Of a DNA stretch of 33,238 nucleotides, positions 23,194 to 32,131 are shown one piece after another. Under the pieces are notes generated by a model. The model worked only from the letters and a program-made list of their open reading frames with translations. It did not search any database and was not told the DNA's origin. The stretch's first letter is position 1, and every line of letters starts with the position of its first letter. Source of the DNA: Lentzea flava (GTDB lineage: Bacteria > Actinomycetota > Actinomycetes > Mycobacteriales > Pseudonocardiaceae); assembly GCF_014648475.1 (NCBI RefSeq), contig NZ_BMRE01000070.1, forward strand, positions 1 to 33,238. Direction: 5' to 3'. The translations under genes and the position numbers were made by a program.

Positions 23194-24170
23194 AGGATCA
23201 CCCACACCACGGCGATCACCAGAACCACCAGGACCGCCACCGGGAGCCACGGGAACGGCCGGGACGGGGCAGGGGCCACCACGGGCGGGCGCGGCGCAGC
23301 CACCGTCGGCGCGACCGCCCTCGGCGGGTGCAGCTGGTCGAACCGCTCGTAACCGGCCTGCATCGTGGCGGCGACGTCCACCGGACGCGGCAGCGGATCG
23401 CGGTCGTTCAGCCGTTCCAGCACCTGCACCGCCGTCGGCCGGTCGTCCGGCCGCGCCTCGAACACGCCGTCCAGCAACGCGGCCAGCACCTCCGGCTGCG
23501 ACGACAGGTCCGGGGCGTCGCCGAGATCCACCCGCTTGCCGGTGAACAGCTCGTACACCACCCGGCCCGCCGCCAGGACGTCGTCGCCGGGATGAGCCAC
23601 GCCACCGTTGCGCGACAACGAGGACCGCGACGCCTCACCGGTGTTCACGGTGTGCTCCAGGTTGATCAGCTGCGTCGTGTGGCCGTCCCAGCACAACGAC
23701 GACAGCCCCACCGATCCGTGCACCAGGTCGACCGCGGCGAGCTCGGCCAGCGCACGGAAGAGCCCGATCAGGAACCGGCGGCGCTCGTCGATCAGCAGGG
23801 TCCGCAGCCCGCCGGAGACGCTGCGCCCGGCAGGAGGTTCCAGCAGCACGAAGGGTTCCGCCGAGTCGAAGTCGTACCCGACGAGCCGGGGCAGCTCGGG
23901 CAACGGCACCGCGTAGCGCGCGTGCAGCCGGGTCAGCGCACGGATCTCGTTGTCCAGCAACAGCTCCGCCAGCGCCAGGTCCACCGGGTTCGCCATGTCG
24001 GGCAACGTCCGGTGCAGCAACGTCGTGCCGTCGTGGGTCTTCACGCGCGACGTCACCAGCAGCGAGTCCGCGCCCGGCGCCGTGTCGACCGTCTGCACCT
24101 GCCAGTACGCGGGCCTGCCAGCCGGATCACGTCCGGTGAGCGTGTCGAAGTTCGTCGCGGAGTGGGTCAT
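23190..24170 (-). CDS. Membrane-anchored pseudokinase (protein kinase-like)
   Basis: 326 residues from ATG 24170 (ATGA overlap). It has the layout of a Hanks-type kinase, but the catalytic residues are gone. The HRD loop reads HGSVGLSSLCWDG (151-163, no Asp), the DFG site reads INLEHTV (169-175), and VAHPGDDVLAAGRVVYELFTGK stands for the APE and alpha-F region. A proline-rich linker leads to one C-terminal membrane helix (WLPVAVLVVLVIAVVWVIL), leaving the kinase-like domain in the cytoplasm. Such proteins act as scaffolds or allosteric partners. It lies between the four-TM protein and the GTPase. Confidence 0.82.
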   Translation of the reverse strand: MTHSATNFDTLTGRDPAGRPAYWQVQTVDTAPGADSLLVTSRVKTHDGTTLLHRTLPDMANPVDLALAELLLDNEIRALTRLHARYAVPLPELPRLVGYDFDSAEPFVLLEPPAGRSVSGGLRTLLIDERRRFLIGLFRALAELAAVDLVHGSVGLSSLCWDGHTTQLINLEHTVNTGEASRSSLSRNGGVAHPGDDVLAAGRVVYELFTGKRVDLGDAPDLSSQPEVLAALLDGVFEARPDDRPTAVQVLERLNDRDPLPRPVDVAATMQAGYERFDQLHPPRAVAPTVAAPRPPVVAPAPSRPFPWLPVAVLVVLVIAVVWVIL

Positions 24171-26362
24171 CCGGCGTCCCCTTCCGGACCTGGCGCCACC
24201 ACGTGGACCTCGCGCTGGACGATCCTGTTCACCAACGGCGTCAACCGGATCGCGCCGACGGCGTCACCTCGGGTGCGGATGACGACGCCGCCGTCGGCCG
24301 GCGGAAGATCCATGTCCGACGACGCGAAGTGCACGACAACCGTGCCGTCCGCCTGCAGCAGGCGGATGTCCTCCGCCGCGCAGAGCTGCGTCATCAGGCT
24401 GCGCGCGGTGAGCGACAGCACGCGCCTGCTCGCGTCCGAGTTCTGCCACAGCGCCGCCGCCAGCCGCCTGCGCGGACCGTCGTCGGTCACGAACGGCGGC
24501 AGCTCGCGCAGTCCGGCGTGGTCGAGGTGGTCGTTGTACTCGGCCACCAGCTCCTGCGCCCGCAGCAGAGACCGTTGCGAGTCACCGGACAGCGGCGTGC
24601 GGGAGGAGATCTCGTCGAACGACGGCCGCAGCACCTCCAGCGTGATCGCGACCAGGTCGTGGTGCAGCACCTCGGCAAGCCCTGCCGAGCTGTCCACGCT
24701 CAGCGTGACCCCGTCGTGGTGCTCGCGCCGGTCGGAGATCACGTCGCCGAACACCTCGACCACCGCGTCGATCGCACCGGCGATCACCAGCAACGCGTCC
24801 GCGAGGCGGCGGTTGCGGTCCGACGGCGTCCACCGCTCCTCGATCGTGCGGGTGACCTGCTCGACCAGCAGCCGGTTCGCCCTCGCCGCGCGCCGCACCG
24901 GAACCTCGTCCGCCCACGTCGTCACCGCGTGGTTCCACACGGCCACCACGCTCCCCACGGCGACGGCCACCAGCACCACCAGCACGCCGATGGTGATCAG
25001 CAGGCCGAACGACGGCAGCGGCGGGAAGAACGTGCCCGCCGCGCCACTCGCCACCGCCACGAGAACCGTTGCGGCGAGCGGGATCCGTGCGTCCTGCACA
25101 CCGGGTGCGCGGTGGAACAGCAGCGCCACCGCGAGCACCCACAGCAGGCCGAGCCCGACCGCTGGCCACCAGCGCAGCCCCGGCAGCCACGCGGCCAGCA
25201 GACAGGTCACGAACACCACCGGCAGCAGGTGCATGACCGGCGACGGCCACAGCCGGAACGCGGGCGGCTTCAGCAGCTTGCCGATCCACGACCGGATCTC
25301 CGCGTCCACGGACTCGGCCACCACGAGACTCCGCGCGGCGCCGAGCTGGTTGCCCAGCCCGCGTGCCTGGTCCGCGAGCCCCGGCAGGGTCCTGCCACCC
25401 GCCAGTTCCGCCACGACCGCCTTGCGCAACGACTCGGCCAGCTCCACCGAGTTCACCGGAGCGGGCGACGGCAGGCCCTGCTCGACGAGCTCCGCCGGTG
25501 ACGGATAACCCTCCGCCAGGCTGGAATCCACGTCCTCCAACGCCCGCGTGGTCGCCTTGTGGTGCCGCGTGACGGCCTCTCCCGCCTCGGCCAGCCGCGC
25601 CAGGACCACCCGGTGCACCCCGCCCAGCAGCCCGCTGAACCCGCGCAGCGCGTCCATCGCACGGGCCGCCGCGCCCACCCGGCTCTGCGCGGTCGTCATC
25701 GCGTCGTGCAGCGGTGATCCCGGCCGCAACGACGCCGCGTCGCGTTCCGCGGCACCGCGCACGACCGACGCCAGCTCGGCCGACTCGCGGTCGTGCTGCC
25801 GTGCCGCCACTCCCGTCGCCACCAGCTGCCGCAACGCCCGCAGCTTCAACGCCCGCATCATCGCGGGCTCCACCGTCGCGTAGTCCACCGCCAGGCCGGG
25901 GTTTGCCGCCTGGTGCGGCATCTCGCTGACCTCGGCGAAGACCTTGTCGAACACCAGCGGGAAGCGCAGCGCGGTCAGCAGGTCCTCCACCCCGGCGTCA
26001 CCGCGGCCCGCACCAGGGCGGCGGGACCCGCCCTGCCACGGCACTCCGGCACCGTCACCCACCCACACCGTCACGCCGACGTTCGCGAGCGCCGACGGTG
26101 TGCGCAGGGACGGGCCTTTGCCGTCGAGGTCGATCGCGCCGACGGCGACCAGCACCACCGCGTCGACCTGGGGCAGCATCGCGAGCCGCTCGAACCACTC
26201 GTGGTGCTCGCTCAGCGCGGCCGTGGTGTCCACGACCAGCAGGCGGTTGGACGGCCCCAGCTCGCTCACGTCGCGGCGCCGCAGATTCTCCACGTAGGAC
26301 TGACCTTCCGGCGTGCGGAGGTCCAGCGTCATCACCGAGTCCGGTGTCTCGAACCGGGTCAC
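24167..26362 (-). CDS. Four-TM protein of unknown function in the tubulin/vWA operon
   Basis: 731 residues from GTG 26362, giving the same 4-nt overlap as its neighbours; an ATG at 26374 (4 residues longer) is equally possible. An alpha/beta N-domain (residues 35-105: NRLLVVDTTAAL, VDAVVLVAVGAIDL, VGVTVWVGDGAG) resembles a Rossmann or vWA-like core. A long alpha-helical part follows (160-360). Four membrane helices lie at about 376-395, 399-416, 427-447 and 452-475, then another helical cytoplasmic domain to the C-terminus. I do not recognise the family. Its place directly after the tubulin-like gene suggests it recruits that polymer to the membrane. Confidence 0.78.
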   Translation of the reverse strand: MTRFETPDSVMTLDLRTPEGQSYVENLRRRDVSELGPSNRLLVVDTTAALSEHHEWFERLAMLPQVDAVVLVAVGAIDLDGKGPSLRTPSALANVGVTVWVGDGAGVPWQGGSRRPGAGRGDAGVEDLLTALRFPLVFDKVFAEVSEMPHQAANPGLAVDYATVEPAMMRALKLRALRQLVATGVAARQHDRESAELASVVRGAAERDAASLRPGSPLHDAMTTAQSRVGAAARAMDALRGFSGLLGGVHRVVLARLAEAGEAVTRHHKATTRALEDVDSSLAEGYPSPAELVEQGLPSPAPVNSVELAESLRKAVVAELAGGRTLPGLADQARGLGNQLGAARSLVVAESVDAEIRSWIGKLLKPPAFRLWPSPVMHLLPVVFVTCLLAAWLPGLRWWPAVGLGLLWVLAVALLFHRAPGVQDARIPLAATVLVAVASGAAGTFFPPLPSFGLLITIGVLVVLVAVAVGSVVAVWNHAVTTWADEVPVRRAARANRLLVEQVTRTIEERWTPSDRNRRLADALLVIAGAIDAVVEVFGDVISDRREHHDGVTLSVDSSAGLAEVLHHDLVAITLEVLRPSFDEISSRTPLSGDSQRSLLRAQELVAEYNDHLDHAGLRELPPFVTDDGPRRRLAAALWQNSDASRRVLSLTARSLMTQLCAAEDIRLLQADGTVVVHFASSDMDLPPADGGVVIRTRGDAVGAIRLTPLVNRIVQREVHVVAPGPEGDAG

Positions 26363-29300
26363 GGTCGCAGCCATTCCGGATCTCGGGCGACCCACTCGCG
26401 CAGGTCCTGGAGGTTGTCCTGCAACGGGTTGTTGACCCCGCGGAACGGCAACTTCAACGCGCCCGGCAGCGTGCGGTCCCAGAACTCGCGCAGCGCGTGC
26501 AGCCTGCGGATGCCGCTGTCGCCGGTGCGCCCGGCGAGCTCGGCGTCGATGCGGGCGAGCTCGTCCGGTGCCATCCCGACGATCCGGTCGAAGAGCCCTG
26601 CCGGCTTGACCGGCCTGCGGTACACCCCGTTGGGCGTGGTCGAGATGAGCCGCGCGCAGAAGTCCAGCCGGATCTGCTCGTCGTCGGTGAGCACCCAGGC
26701 CTCGTAGGCGGACAGCAGGCTCGCCCAGCTCGACAGCCGGCCGAACGGTTCCAGCTCCAGCCGCATCATCGCCTGGGCGCCCTCGCCGAGCCGCACGTTG
26801 ACCGCCCACGGCGACTCCTCGTCGCCGACCACGCTGATCTGGTCGTTCCAGGCGGCGCAGAGCAGGTGGTGCAGGATGCGTTCGCGGTGCTCGGGAATCG
26901 TGGCCAGATAGCCGTAGTCGTAGCCGAGCCGCTGCCGCCACCGCAGGAAGTCCTGCTGCTCCTCGTTCTTGAGCGCGTCGGACCAGTGCTTGAGCACCTC
27001 GCGGACCTCCGGCACCTCGGTGAGGCCCATCGAGCTGCGGAACAGCACGACCGTGATCGACTCGGCGGCGATCGGGCGGAACTCCACCACCGCACCGGAC
27101 CGCGGCAGCTGCACGGTCTGCTGCAGGAACTTCTCCAGCTCGAAGTCCTTGGCCGCGGCCGGGTACGAGAACAGGATGCGCAGCTTGCCCGTTCCGCTCG
27201 GTGCGAACCCGCCGGGCACGAGACCGGAGAGCTTCTCCCGGAACTGGGCCAGCTCGTCGTCGCCGACCAGCGGGCCCGGCCTGCCGGCGGCCGCAGCCAG
27301 CAGCTCCTGCAACGCGGGCAGCAACGGCCGGTGCTGGCCGTCGCGGTAGGAGAACAGGCGCTTGACGGCCTGCTTGATCCGGTCCTTGACCCCGGCGACC
27401 GCGACGCCGACGCCCTTGCCCTCGACCACCAGGTCGTAGGCCTGCTGCCAGCCGTGCTCGCCGAGGATCTCGGTCACCAGGTCACCCGGCGTCGCGGTCG
27501 GCCGCAGCCGTCCGCCCTGGTGCACGTAGTAGTCGACGAACCGGCGCACGACCGACTGGTAGAACGGTTCGAGATCTCCCTGGGGCGGCAGGAGGTACGT
27601 GACGCCGACCCGCTGCTGGTACAGCTCCCGCGCCCGCGTGAGGAACCGCCGCTCGCTCATCCTGGCGTGGTCGGAGAACGCACCGACGAGCTCCTGCACC
27701 TCGCGCAGCGCGGTCCTGAGCTTCACGTCCCAGCGCACCGCCTGGTCGTTCCACGCCGCGTGCCACACCCGCTTGGCCCGCCACGCGTACCACTCGTCCT
27801 GGCGCGCGATCGCCGCCCGCACCGCCGGGTCGGCCCACTGCAGCTTGCGCAGGAACTTGCCCTTGATGCCCGCGGCGGTGGGCGGGTTCAGCGTCAGACC
27901 GGCCGGGGCCGGTGGTTCGCCGCGCCGCGCCTCCAGGATCTTCGCGAACCCCATCGTGCTCGCGGTGTCGGCGAGCGAGTCGTGCCCGCTCAGCACGCGC
28001 CACAGCCGGAACAGGTCGACCTCACCGAGCAGCGTCCGCACCGCCCGCCGCGCGTCGAACGACTGCACGAGCTCGGGAACCTGCAACGCGAGCTGCTGGT
28101 CCAGCGTGCGCAGCCCGGACTCCATCGTGCGGGCCCGCGTGCTGAGCGCGCCCTGGATGGCCTCCGCGCCCGTCGCGGGGGACGCCTCCCGGATGGCGAC
28201 CGGAGCCCGCAGCCGCAGCGGGTCCAAATTGGACGCCGTGAAACACCGCTCGATCAACGGGGAGTTGTTCTCCGCCTGGCCGGTCGGCGGTTCGCTCAGC
28301 TCGTCGACCGCCTCGGCGAGCAGCCTCGTGCTGATGATGTCCGCGATGTCGTCCACCGGAACCGTCATCGACGCGACCGAGCTCGTTGACACACCGCGGT
28401 TCCCGATGCCGGTCGCGGCGGGCACCTCGCGTTCGACGGCGCTGTTGATGAAGCTGTCGGCGAACGACATGTACGTCTGCGCCACGGCACCGCGGCCGCC
28501 GTCGCCCTCCGTGCCGAGGTCCGTGCCGATCAACGACAGCACCAGTGACACGACCGAGCGGTGCAGGTCCTCCCGTTGCACCCCGGCGCCCTTGCCGAAC
28601 AGGAACGCCGTCTGCAGCGTCGACGCCCGCAGCCGGATCTCCTCGCGGTCCGGGTAGCGCACGGACAGCGTGCCGTTGATGCCGTAGCTGTCCAGCTCGG
28701 TGCCCGCGGTCTGCGCGTTCTGGTCGTCCACCAGCCGGAAGAGGTCGAGCAGCGCCCGGCCGGCGTTGAGCCGCGCGGCCCGGCCACCGCCGAGCCCCTC
28801 GTCGAACGCCGACGGCATCAGCACCAGCGGGAAGATCCGCGCCCGGTAGTCCTGCCGCGCGAACACGTCGCCGATCAGGTGCAGGAAGTCGAAGAAGACT
28901 CCACTGCCCGTTCCACCCGCGACCGAGAACGACACGAACACGTCGCACGACAACGACCTCTTGCCGCCACCCAGCAACGCCAGCTCGCCGAGCGAGTTGT
29001 TGATCGCGCCGACCGCCTTGCGCAGCGGGCCCTGCGCGGCCGACGTGCCGCCACGGAACGTCTCGAACAACGCCGCGCGGCCGACGGTCGGCAGCTGCCC
29101 GGCACCGCGGGCGAGCGGTCCGATCCTCGGCTCGCCCTGGGGCGGCGGTAGCCAGTCCTCGACGTAGGAGGGCGCGGCGAGCCGCAGGCTGCGGGCCACC
29201 TCGGGGTAGGTGTCGTGGTGCGGAACGAGTTCGCGCACCAGGTGCATCGTGCGTTCCGCGGCGGGCAGGTACGCGGGGTCGGGGACGACCCGGCGTTCCA

Positions 29301-29514
29301 GCGCCCCGAACTCGTCCTCGCTCAGGTCGGCGTAGACGAACTGCAGGCACGACGGCAGCTGGTAGGGCAGGAAGTTCTTGCCCTGCATCATCCGCTGGAG
29401 GTCGGTGCCGTCCGGACCGCACAGCTCCTCGCGCAGTCTGCGTTCGAGCTCGGCCCCGACCCGACAGCCGGTGCCACCCAGTCCTACGTACAGCATGGGC
29501 TGGTAGATCTGCAT
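26359..29514 (-). CDS. Large tubulin/FtsZ-like protein
   Basis: 1051 residues from ATG 29514, with AAGGA upstream and 19 nt after the vWA stop. The N-terminal nucleotide-binding loop is YVGLGGTGCRVG (9-20). The tubulin/FtsZ signature is SFSVAGGTGSGVFFDFLHL (195-213, GGTGSG at 200-205), and GRAALFE (145-151) is typical of the Tubulin_2 family. The GTPase part occupies about the first 400 residues. The remaining 650 are a mostly helical C-terminal extension that FtsZ lacks. Comparable FtsZ-like proteins have been described in stable neighbourhoods with vWA genes and linked to membrane remodelling rather than cell division. The protein has no membrane helix of its own; the next gene encodes one. 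Confidence 0.88.
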   Translation of the reverse strand: MQIYQPMLYVGLGGTGCRVGAELERRLREELCGPDGTDLQRMMQGKNFLPYQLPSCLQFVYADLSEDEFGALERRVVPDPAYLPAAERTMHLVRELVPHHDTYPEVARSLRLAAPSYVEDWLPPPQGEPRIGPLARGAGQLPTVGRAALFETFRGGTSAAQGPLRKAVGAINNSLGELALLGGGKRSLSCDVFVSFSVAGGTGSGVFFDFLHLIGDVFARQDYRARIFPLVLMPSAFDEGLGGGRAARLNAGRALLDLFRLVDDQNAQTAGTELDSYGINGTLSVRYPDREEIRLRASTLQTAFLFGKGAGVQREDLHRSVVSLVLSLIGTDLGTEGDGGRGAVAQTYMSFADSFINSAVEREVPAATGIGNRGVSTSSVASMTVPVDDIADIISTRLLAEAVDELSEPPTGQAENNSPLIERCFTASNLDPLRLRAPVAIREASPATGAEAIQGALSTRARTMESGLRTLDQQLALQVPELVQSFDARRAVRTLLGEVDLFRLWRVLSGHDSLADTASTMGFAKILEARRGEPPAPAGLTLNPPTAAGIKGKFLRKLQWADPAVRAAIARQDEWYAWRAKRVWHAAWNDQAVRWDVKLRTALREVQELVGAFSDHARMSERRFLTRARELYQQRVGVTYLLPPQGDLEPFYQSVVRRFVDYYVHQGGRLRPTATPGDLVTEILGEHGWQQAYDLVVEGKGVGVAVAGVKDRIKQAVKRLFSYRDGQHRPLLPALQELLAAAAGRPGPLVGDDELAQFREKLSGLVPGGFAPSGTGKLRILFSYPAAAKDFELEKFLQQTVQLPRSGAVVEFRPIAAESITVVLFRSSMGLTEVPEVREVLKHWSDALKNEEQQDFLRWRQRLGYDYGYLATIPEHRERILHHLLCAAWNDQISVVGDEESPWAVNVRLGEGAQAMMRLELEPFGRLSSWASLLSAYEAWVLTDDEQIRLDFCARLISTTPNGVYRRPVKPAGLFDRIVGMAPDELARIDAELAGRTGDSGIRRLHALREFWDRTLPGALKLPFRGVNNPLQDNLQDLREWVARDPEWLRP

Positions 29515-29533
29515 CGTTGTCCTTCCGCTGCCG

Positions 29534-31759
29534 CTAGAGCAGGTGGTGGTCGCCGTCTGCCGGTCGCTCGTCGCGCAGGTCCGCGCCGAGCGGGTCGTCG
29601 GTGAACTCGAGTGCGGCGCGCTCGTCGAGCACCTTGATCGCGAGCGTCGGGGTCACGTCGACGTGCTCGCCGACGTGGCACCGGGTGTCCTCGCCGTACG
29701 GCGTGCGCAGCCGCAGCACCCCGCCGTTGCGGCGCAGTTCGTACGTGTCGTCGCCAGGTCCGGCGTGCGCGAGCTGCGGCACGCCCTGGTCCGCCTCACC
29801 GAGGTGGAACCGGAACACCGCTGATGGCTGCTCGGGTGCGGCGAGGTCACCGCGACCCCGATGCCCCTCGTACAGGTGCACGACCAGCCCGCGCACGTCG
29901 CGGCGCCTGCGGTGGACGAAGAACATGACCAGCAACGTGATCAGCACCGCCGACACGCCGATGCCGATCGCGATCTCGGTGAGCGGTGGTGGTTTCGCGA
30001 CGTTGGCGGTCAACCGCCACTCGTAGATCACGTCCTGCGGGCTCTCGTCGTCGACGACCTTGAGCGTCACCGCGTTGGCGCCCATGACGGTGTCGCTCGC
30101 GAAGGTGAGGTCGAAGTCGAACGTGCTCACGCCCGACGGCGGCAGGCTCAGCACCGTCTGCTCGCCGGGGATGCTCGCCAGCGTGCCGGGCGCCGGGTCG
30201 CTCACGATGATCCGGGCTTTCCTCGCCCTGCCCGAGTTGTTGGTGACGGTGACGGTGCCCTTGAGCGAGTCGCCGGGCGCCACCGTCCGGTCGGTGTCGC
30301 CGAACGAGCTGACGGCGGCCAGCGGCGCCGGGCCGGACACGATCGCCGCGTCGACCGTCCTGGTGTCGCCGCTGATGCCGATCCCGGCGACCTTGCCGAC
30401 GAACCGGACGGACCCCGTCGCCTTCTCCGGGATCGTGACCTGTCCTGTGTAGACACCGTCGTCGCGGCGCTCGTCGCTGTCCCGTTGCTCGTCGTTGAGG
30501 TCGACCGTCGTGGTGAAGCCGGAGCCGGACATGGTCGCGGTGAACGACAACGCCTTCAACGCGGCCGGGTCGACGATCGCCCGGCTGCGGGTCTGCAGGC
30601 TGAGCGCGACCACGACCTGCTGGCCCGGCCGCGGCGCCGGCGGGCTCAGGGTCATGGCCGACCGCACCGCGCCCTGGTACAGCACGGCGGTGCCGACGTC
30701 GATCCTCGGCACGTCCGGGAACGACGTGATCTTCACGGTCCACGTGCCCGGCAACGGGTTCACCACCCGCAACGCCTCGACCGTCGCGTTCTCACCGCTG
30801 ACCTGGAAGGTCGACTCGCCCTGCGTCCCGGACTTCGGCACGACCTCGCCCTCTGGGTCCACATAGGACACCGCAACACGCGAGTCGTGCTTCATCACGA
30901 TGATCGACCCGTCGGTCGCGATCATCGGAATGGTCACCTTCGCCTCGGCCGTGCCGCCGGGGCTGACCGGGGTGCGCTGGATGTCGCCGACACCCGCGCA
31001 CCGGCCGGCCCCGAACGCCTGCAGCAGCGCCCTGTCGACGTCCGCGCTGCTCGCCACGACGGCCGCCGACGGGCTGGGGGAGCGGTCGCTGCACTGGCCC
31101 TGGAACGATCCCTTGGCGAACCTGTCCAGCTGCGCGCGGTCGACGTCACCGAACCCGAGCGGCCAGATCGCCACCTTCTCCTGCCTGGCCTGGGCGAGCA
31201 CGGTGTCGATGAGGGCGGAGGCGGCCCGGTTGCGCTGGTCGCCGACGTTGTCCGGCCCGTACCGCGGGCTGCCGCTCACGTCGAGCTTGCCGTCGGTGAG
31301 CAGGAAGACGAGCTTGGGGCCGTCCTCGTCGCCGGTGAGATAGCTCAACGCCTGCTGGAGCGCGGCGGCGTGATCGGTGCCCTGGCCTTCTTCCTGCTTG
31401 CGGCTGCGGAGGTTCTTCACGCAGTCGCTGAGCCGCTGCCGGTCCTGCGCCGTCGCGACCTTGCTCGGCGGGCACACCACGTCGACCGGCGTCTGCCCCT
31501 GCCCGCCGTCGTCACTGGCGAACCCGACGACGGCGATCGACGACCCCGGCGAGAACTCGCCGAGCGCGATCAGCGCGGCCGCTTCCCGTTCCCGCTGCAT
31601 GTCGTCGGCGCTGATGCTCCCCGACTCGTCGACGAGAACGACGATCTGCGCGGGCTGGATGACAGGTTCCGGTTGTTGTACTGCTTGTTGTACTGCGCCC
31701 GCCGGTAACGGCACCAGCAGCAGCGCAGCCGCGGTGGAAGCGAGCACGTTCAGACGCAT
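29534..31759 (-). CDS. Exported membrane-anchored vWA-domain protein, first gene of the operon
   Basis: 741 residues, start ATG 31759. A signal peptide (1-22) is followed by a vWA domain with an intact MIDAS: D44-E-S46-G-S48, and the FLLTDGKLD strand. About 350 residues of extracellular beta-rich domains follow. A single membrane helix (about 594-615, IAIGIGVSAVLITLLVMFFV) is followed by RRRR and a cytoplasmic tail of about 125 residues (YELRRNGGVLRLRTPYGED) that I do not recognise. The orientation puts the metal-binding vWA outside and the tail in the cytoplasm, so it is a candidate surface sensor or adhesin passing a signal inward. It is the promoter-proximal gene of the eleven-gene operon. 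Confidence 0.9.
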   Translation of the reverse strand: MRLNVLASTAAALLLVPLPAGAVQQAVQQPEPVIQPAQIVVLVDESGSISADDMQREREAAALIALGEFSPGSSIAVVGFASDDGGQGQTPVDVVCPPSKVATAQDRQRLSDCVKNLRSRKQEEGQGTDHAAALQQALSYLTGDEDGPKLVFLLTDGKLDVSGSPRYGPDNVGDQRNRAASALIDTVLAQARQEKVAIWPLGFGDVDRAQLDRFAKGSFQGQCSDRSPSPSAAVVASSADVDRALLQAFGAGRCAGVGDIQRTPVSPGGTAEAKVTIPMIATDGSIIVMKHDSRVAVSYVDPEGEVVPKSGTQGESTFQVSGENATVEALRVVNPLPGTWTVKITSFPDVPRIDVGTAVLYQGAVRSAMTLSPPAPRPGQQVVVALSLQTRSRAIVDPAALKALSFTATMSGSGFTTTVDLNDEQRDSDERRDDGVYTGQVTIPEKATGSVRFVGKVAGIGISGDTRTVDAAIVSGPAPLAAVSSFGDTDRTVAPGDSLKGTVTVTNNSGRARKARIIVSDPAPGTLASIPGEQTVLSLPPSGVSTFDFDLTFASDTVMGANAVTLKVVDDESPQDVIYEWRLTANVAKPPPLTEIAIGIGVSAVLITLLVMFFVHRRRRDVRGLVVHLYEGHRGRGDLAAPEQPSAVFRFHLGEADQGVPQLAHAGPGDDTYELRRNGGVLRLRTPYGEDTRCHVGEHVDVTPTLAIKVLDERAALEFTDDPLGADLRDERPADGDHHLL

Positions 31760-32095
31760 GAGTCAATTCACCCACTGACGCTGGTCGAATGTTGCTCGGG
31801 CGGGTCGCGGTATTTCGATCGACCGTGGCGAGCGGGTTGTTACCGTTCTCGATCGCCGCATGTCGGATCGTTATCGCTGCTCTTGTGCGCGCGTGTCGCC
31901 GCAGCTCACAGGCATAAGTGCAGGTCAAAGTATTCCAGCGGGCGTGGATTTCCAAAGATTGCGCCGTGCGAGTGAAAAAGTGACGACGATGAAACGTGGG
32001 CGGACATGGGCGCGATTATGCCCGGTTAATGGCTCAGGGTTCATGGACAAAACCTGGCCAATTGGTGCCCAATGCACTGTCAGGTGCGCCGGTGA
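31760..32095 (-). promoter_or_regulatory. Non-coding gap with the operon promoter
   Basis: No supportable gene. AT content is visibly higher than in the neighbouring genes, as expected for promoters. CGATCG occurs at 31816-31821 (inside TCGATCGA, 31815-31822) and at 31850-31855, within 100 bp upstream of the vWA start. An exact palindrome CCAATTGG lies at 32058-32065. I cannot name -10 and -35 boxes with confidence. An 82-codon plus-strand reading frame at 31860-32108 has no recognisable content and is not called. Confidence 0.45.
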
Positions 32096-32116
32096 AACGC
32101 GTCGATAGGACGCGTT
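32096..32116 (-). terminator. Hairpin terminator after the desulfhydrase gene
   Basis: Perfect 8-bp stem (AACGCGTC / GACGCGTT) with a 5-nt loop, about 15 nt beyond the stop of the minus-strand gene, with a short T-rich stretch after it on that strand. It should stop transcription before the vWA operon promoter. Confidence 0.6.
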
Positions 32117-32131
32117 AATGAGCAGCCGCTA

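Noticed and set aside
13301..31759. Operon as a secondary-metabolite cluster
   Set aside because: No biosynthetic enzymes, carrier proteins or precursor peptides; all genes are signalling, membrane or NTPase types.
31860..32108. 82-codon plus-strand frame in the gap
   Set aside because: No ribosome-binding site, no domain, and codon use unlike the real genes. It overlaps the hairpin terminator.
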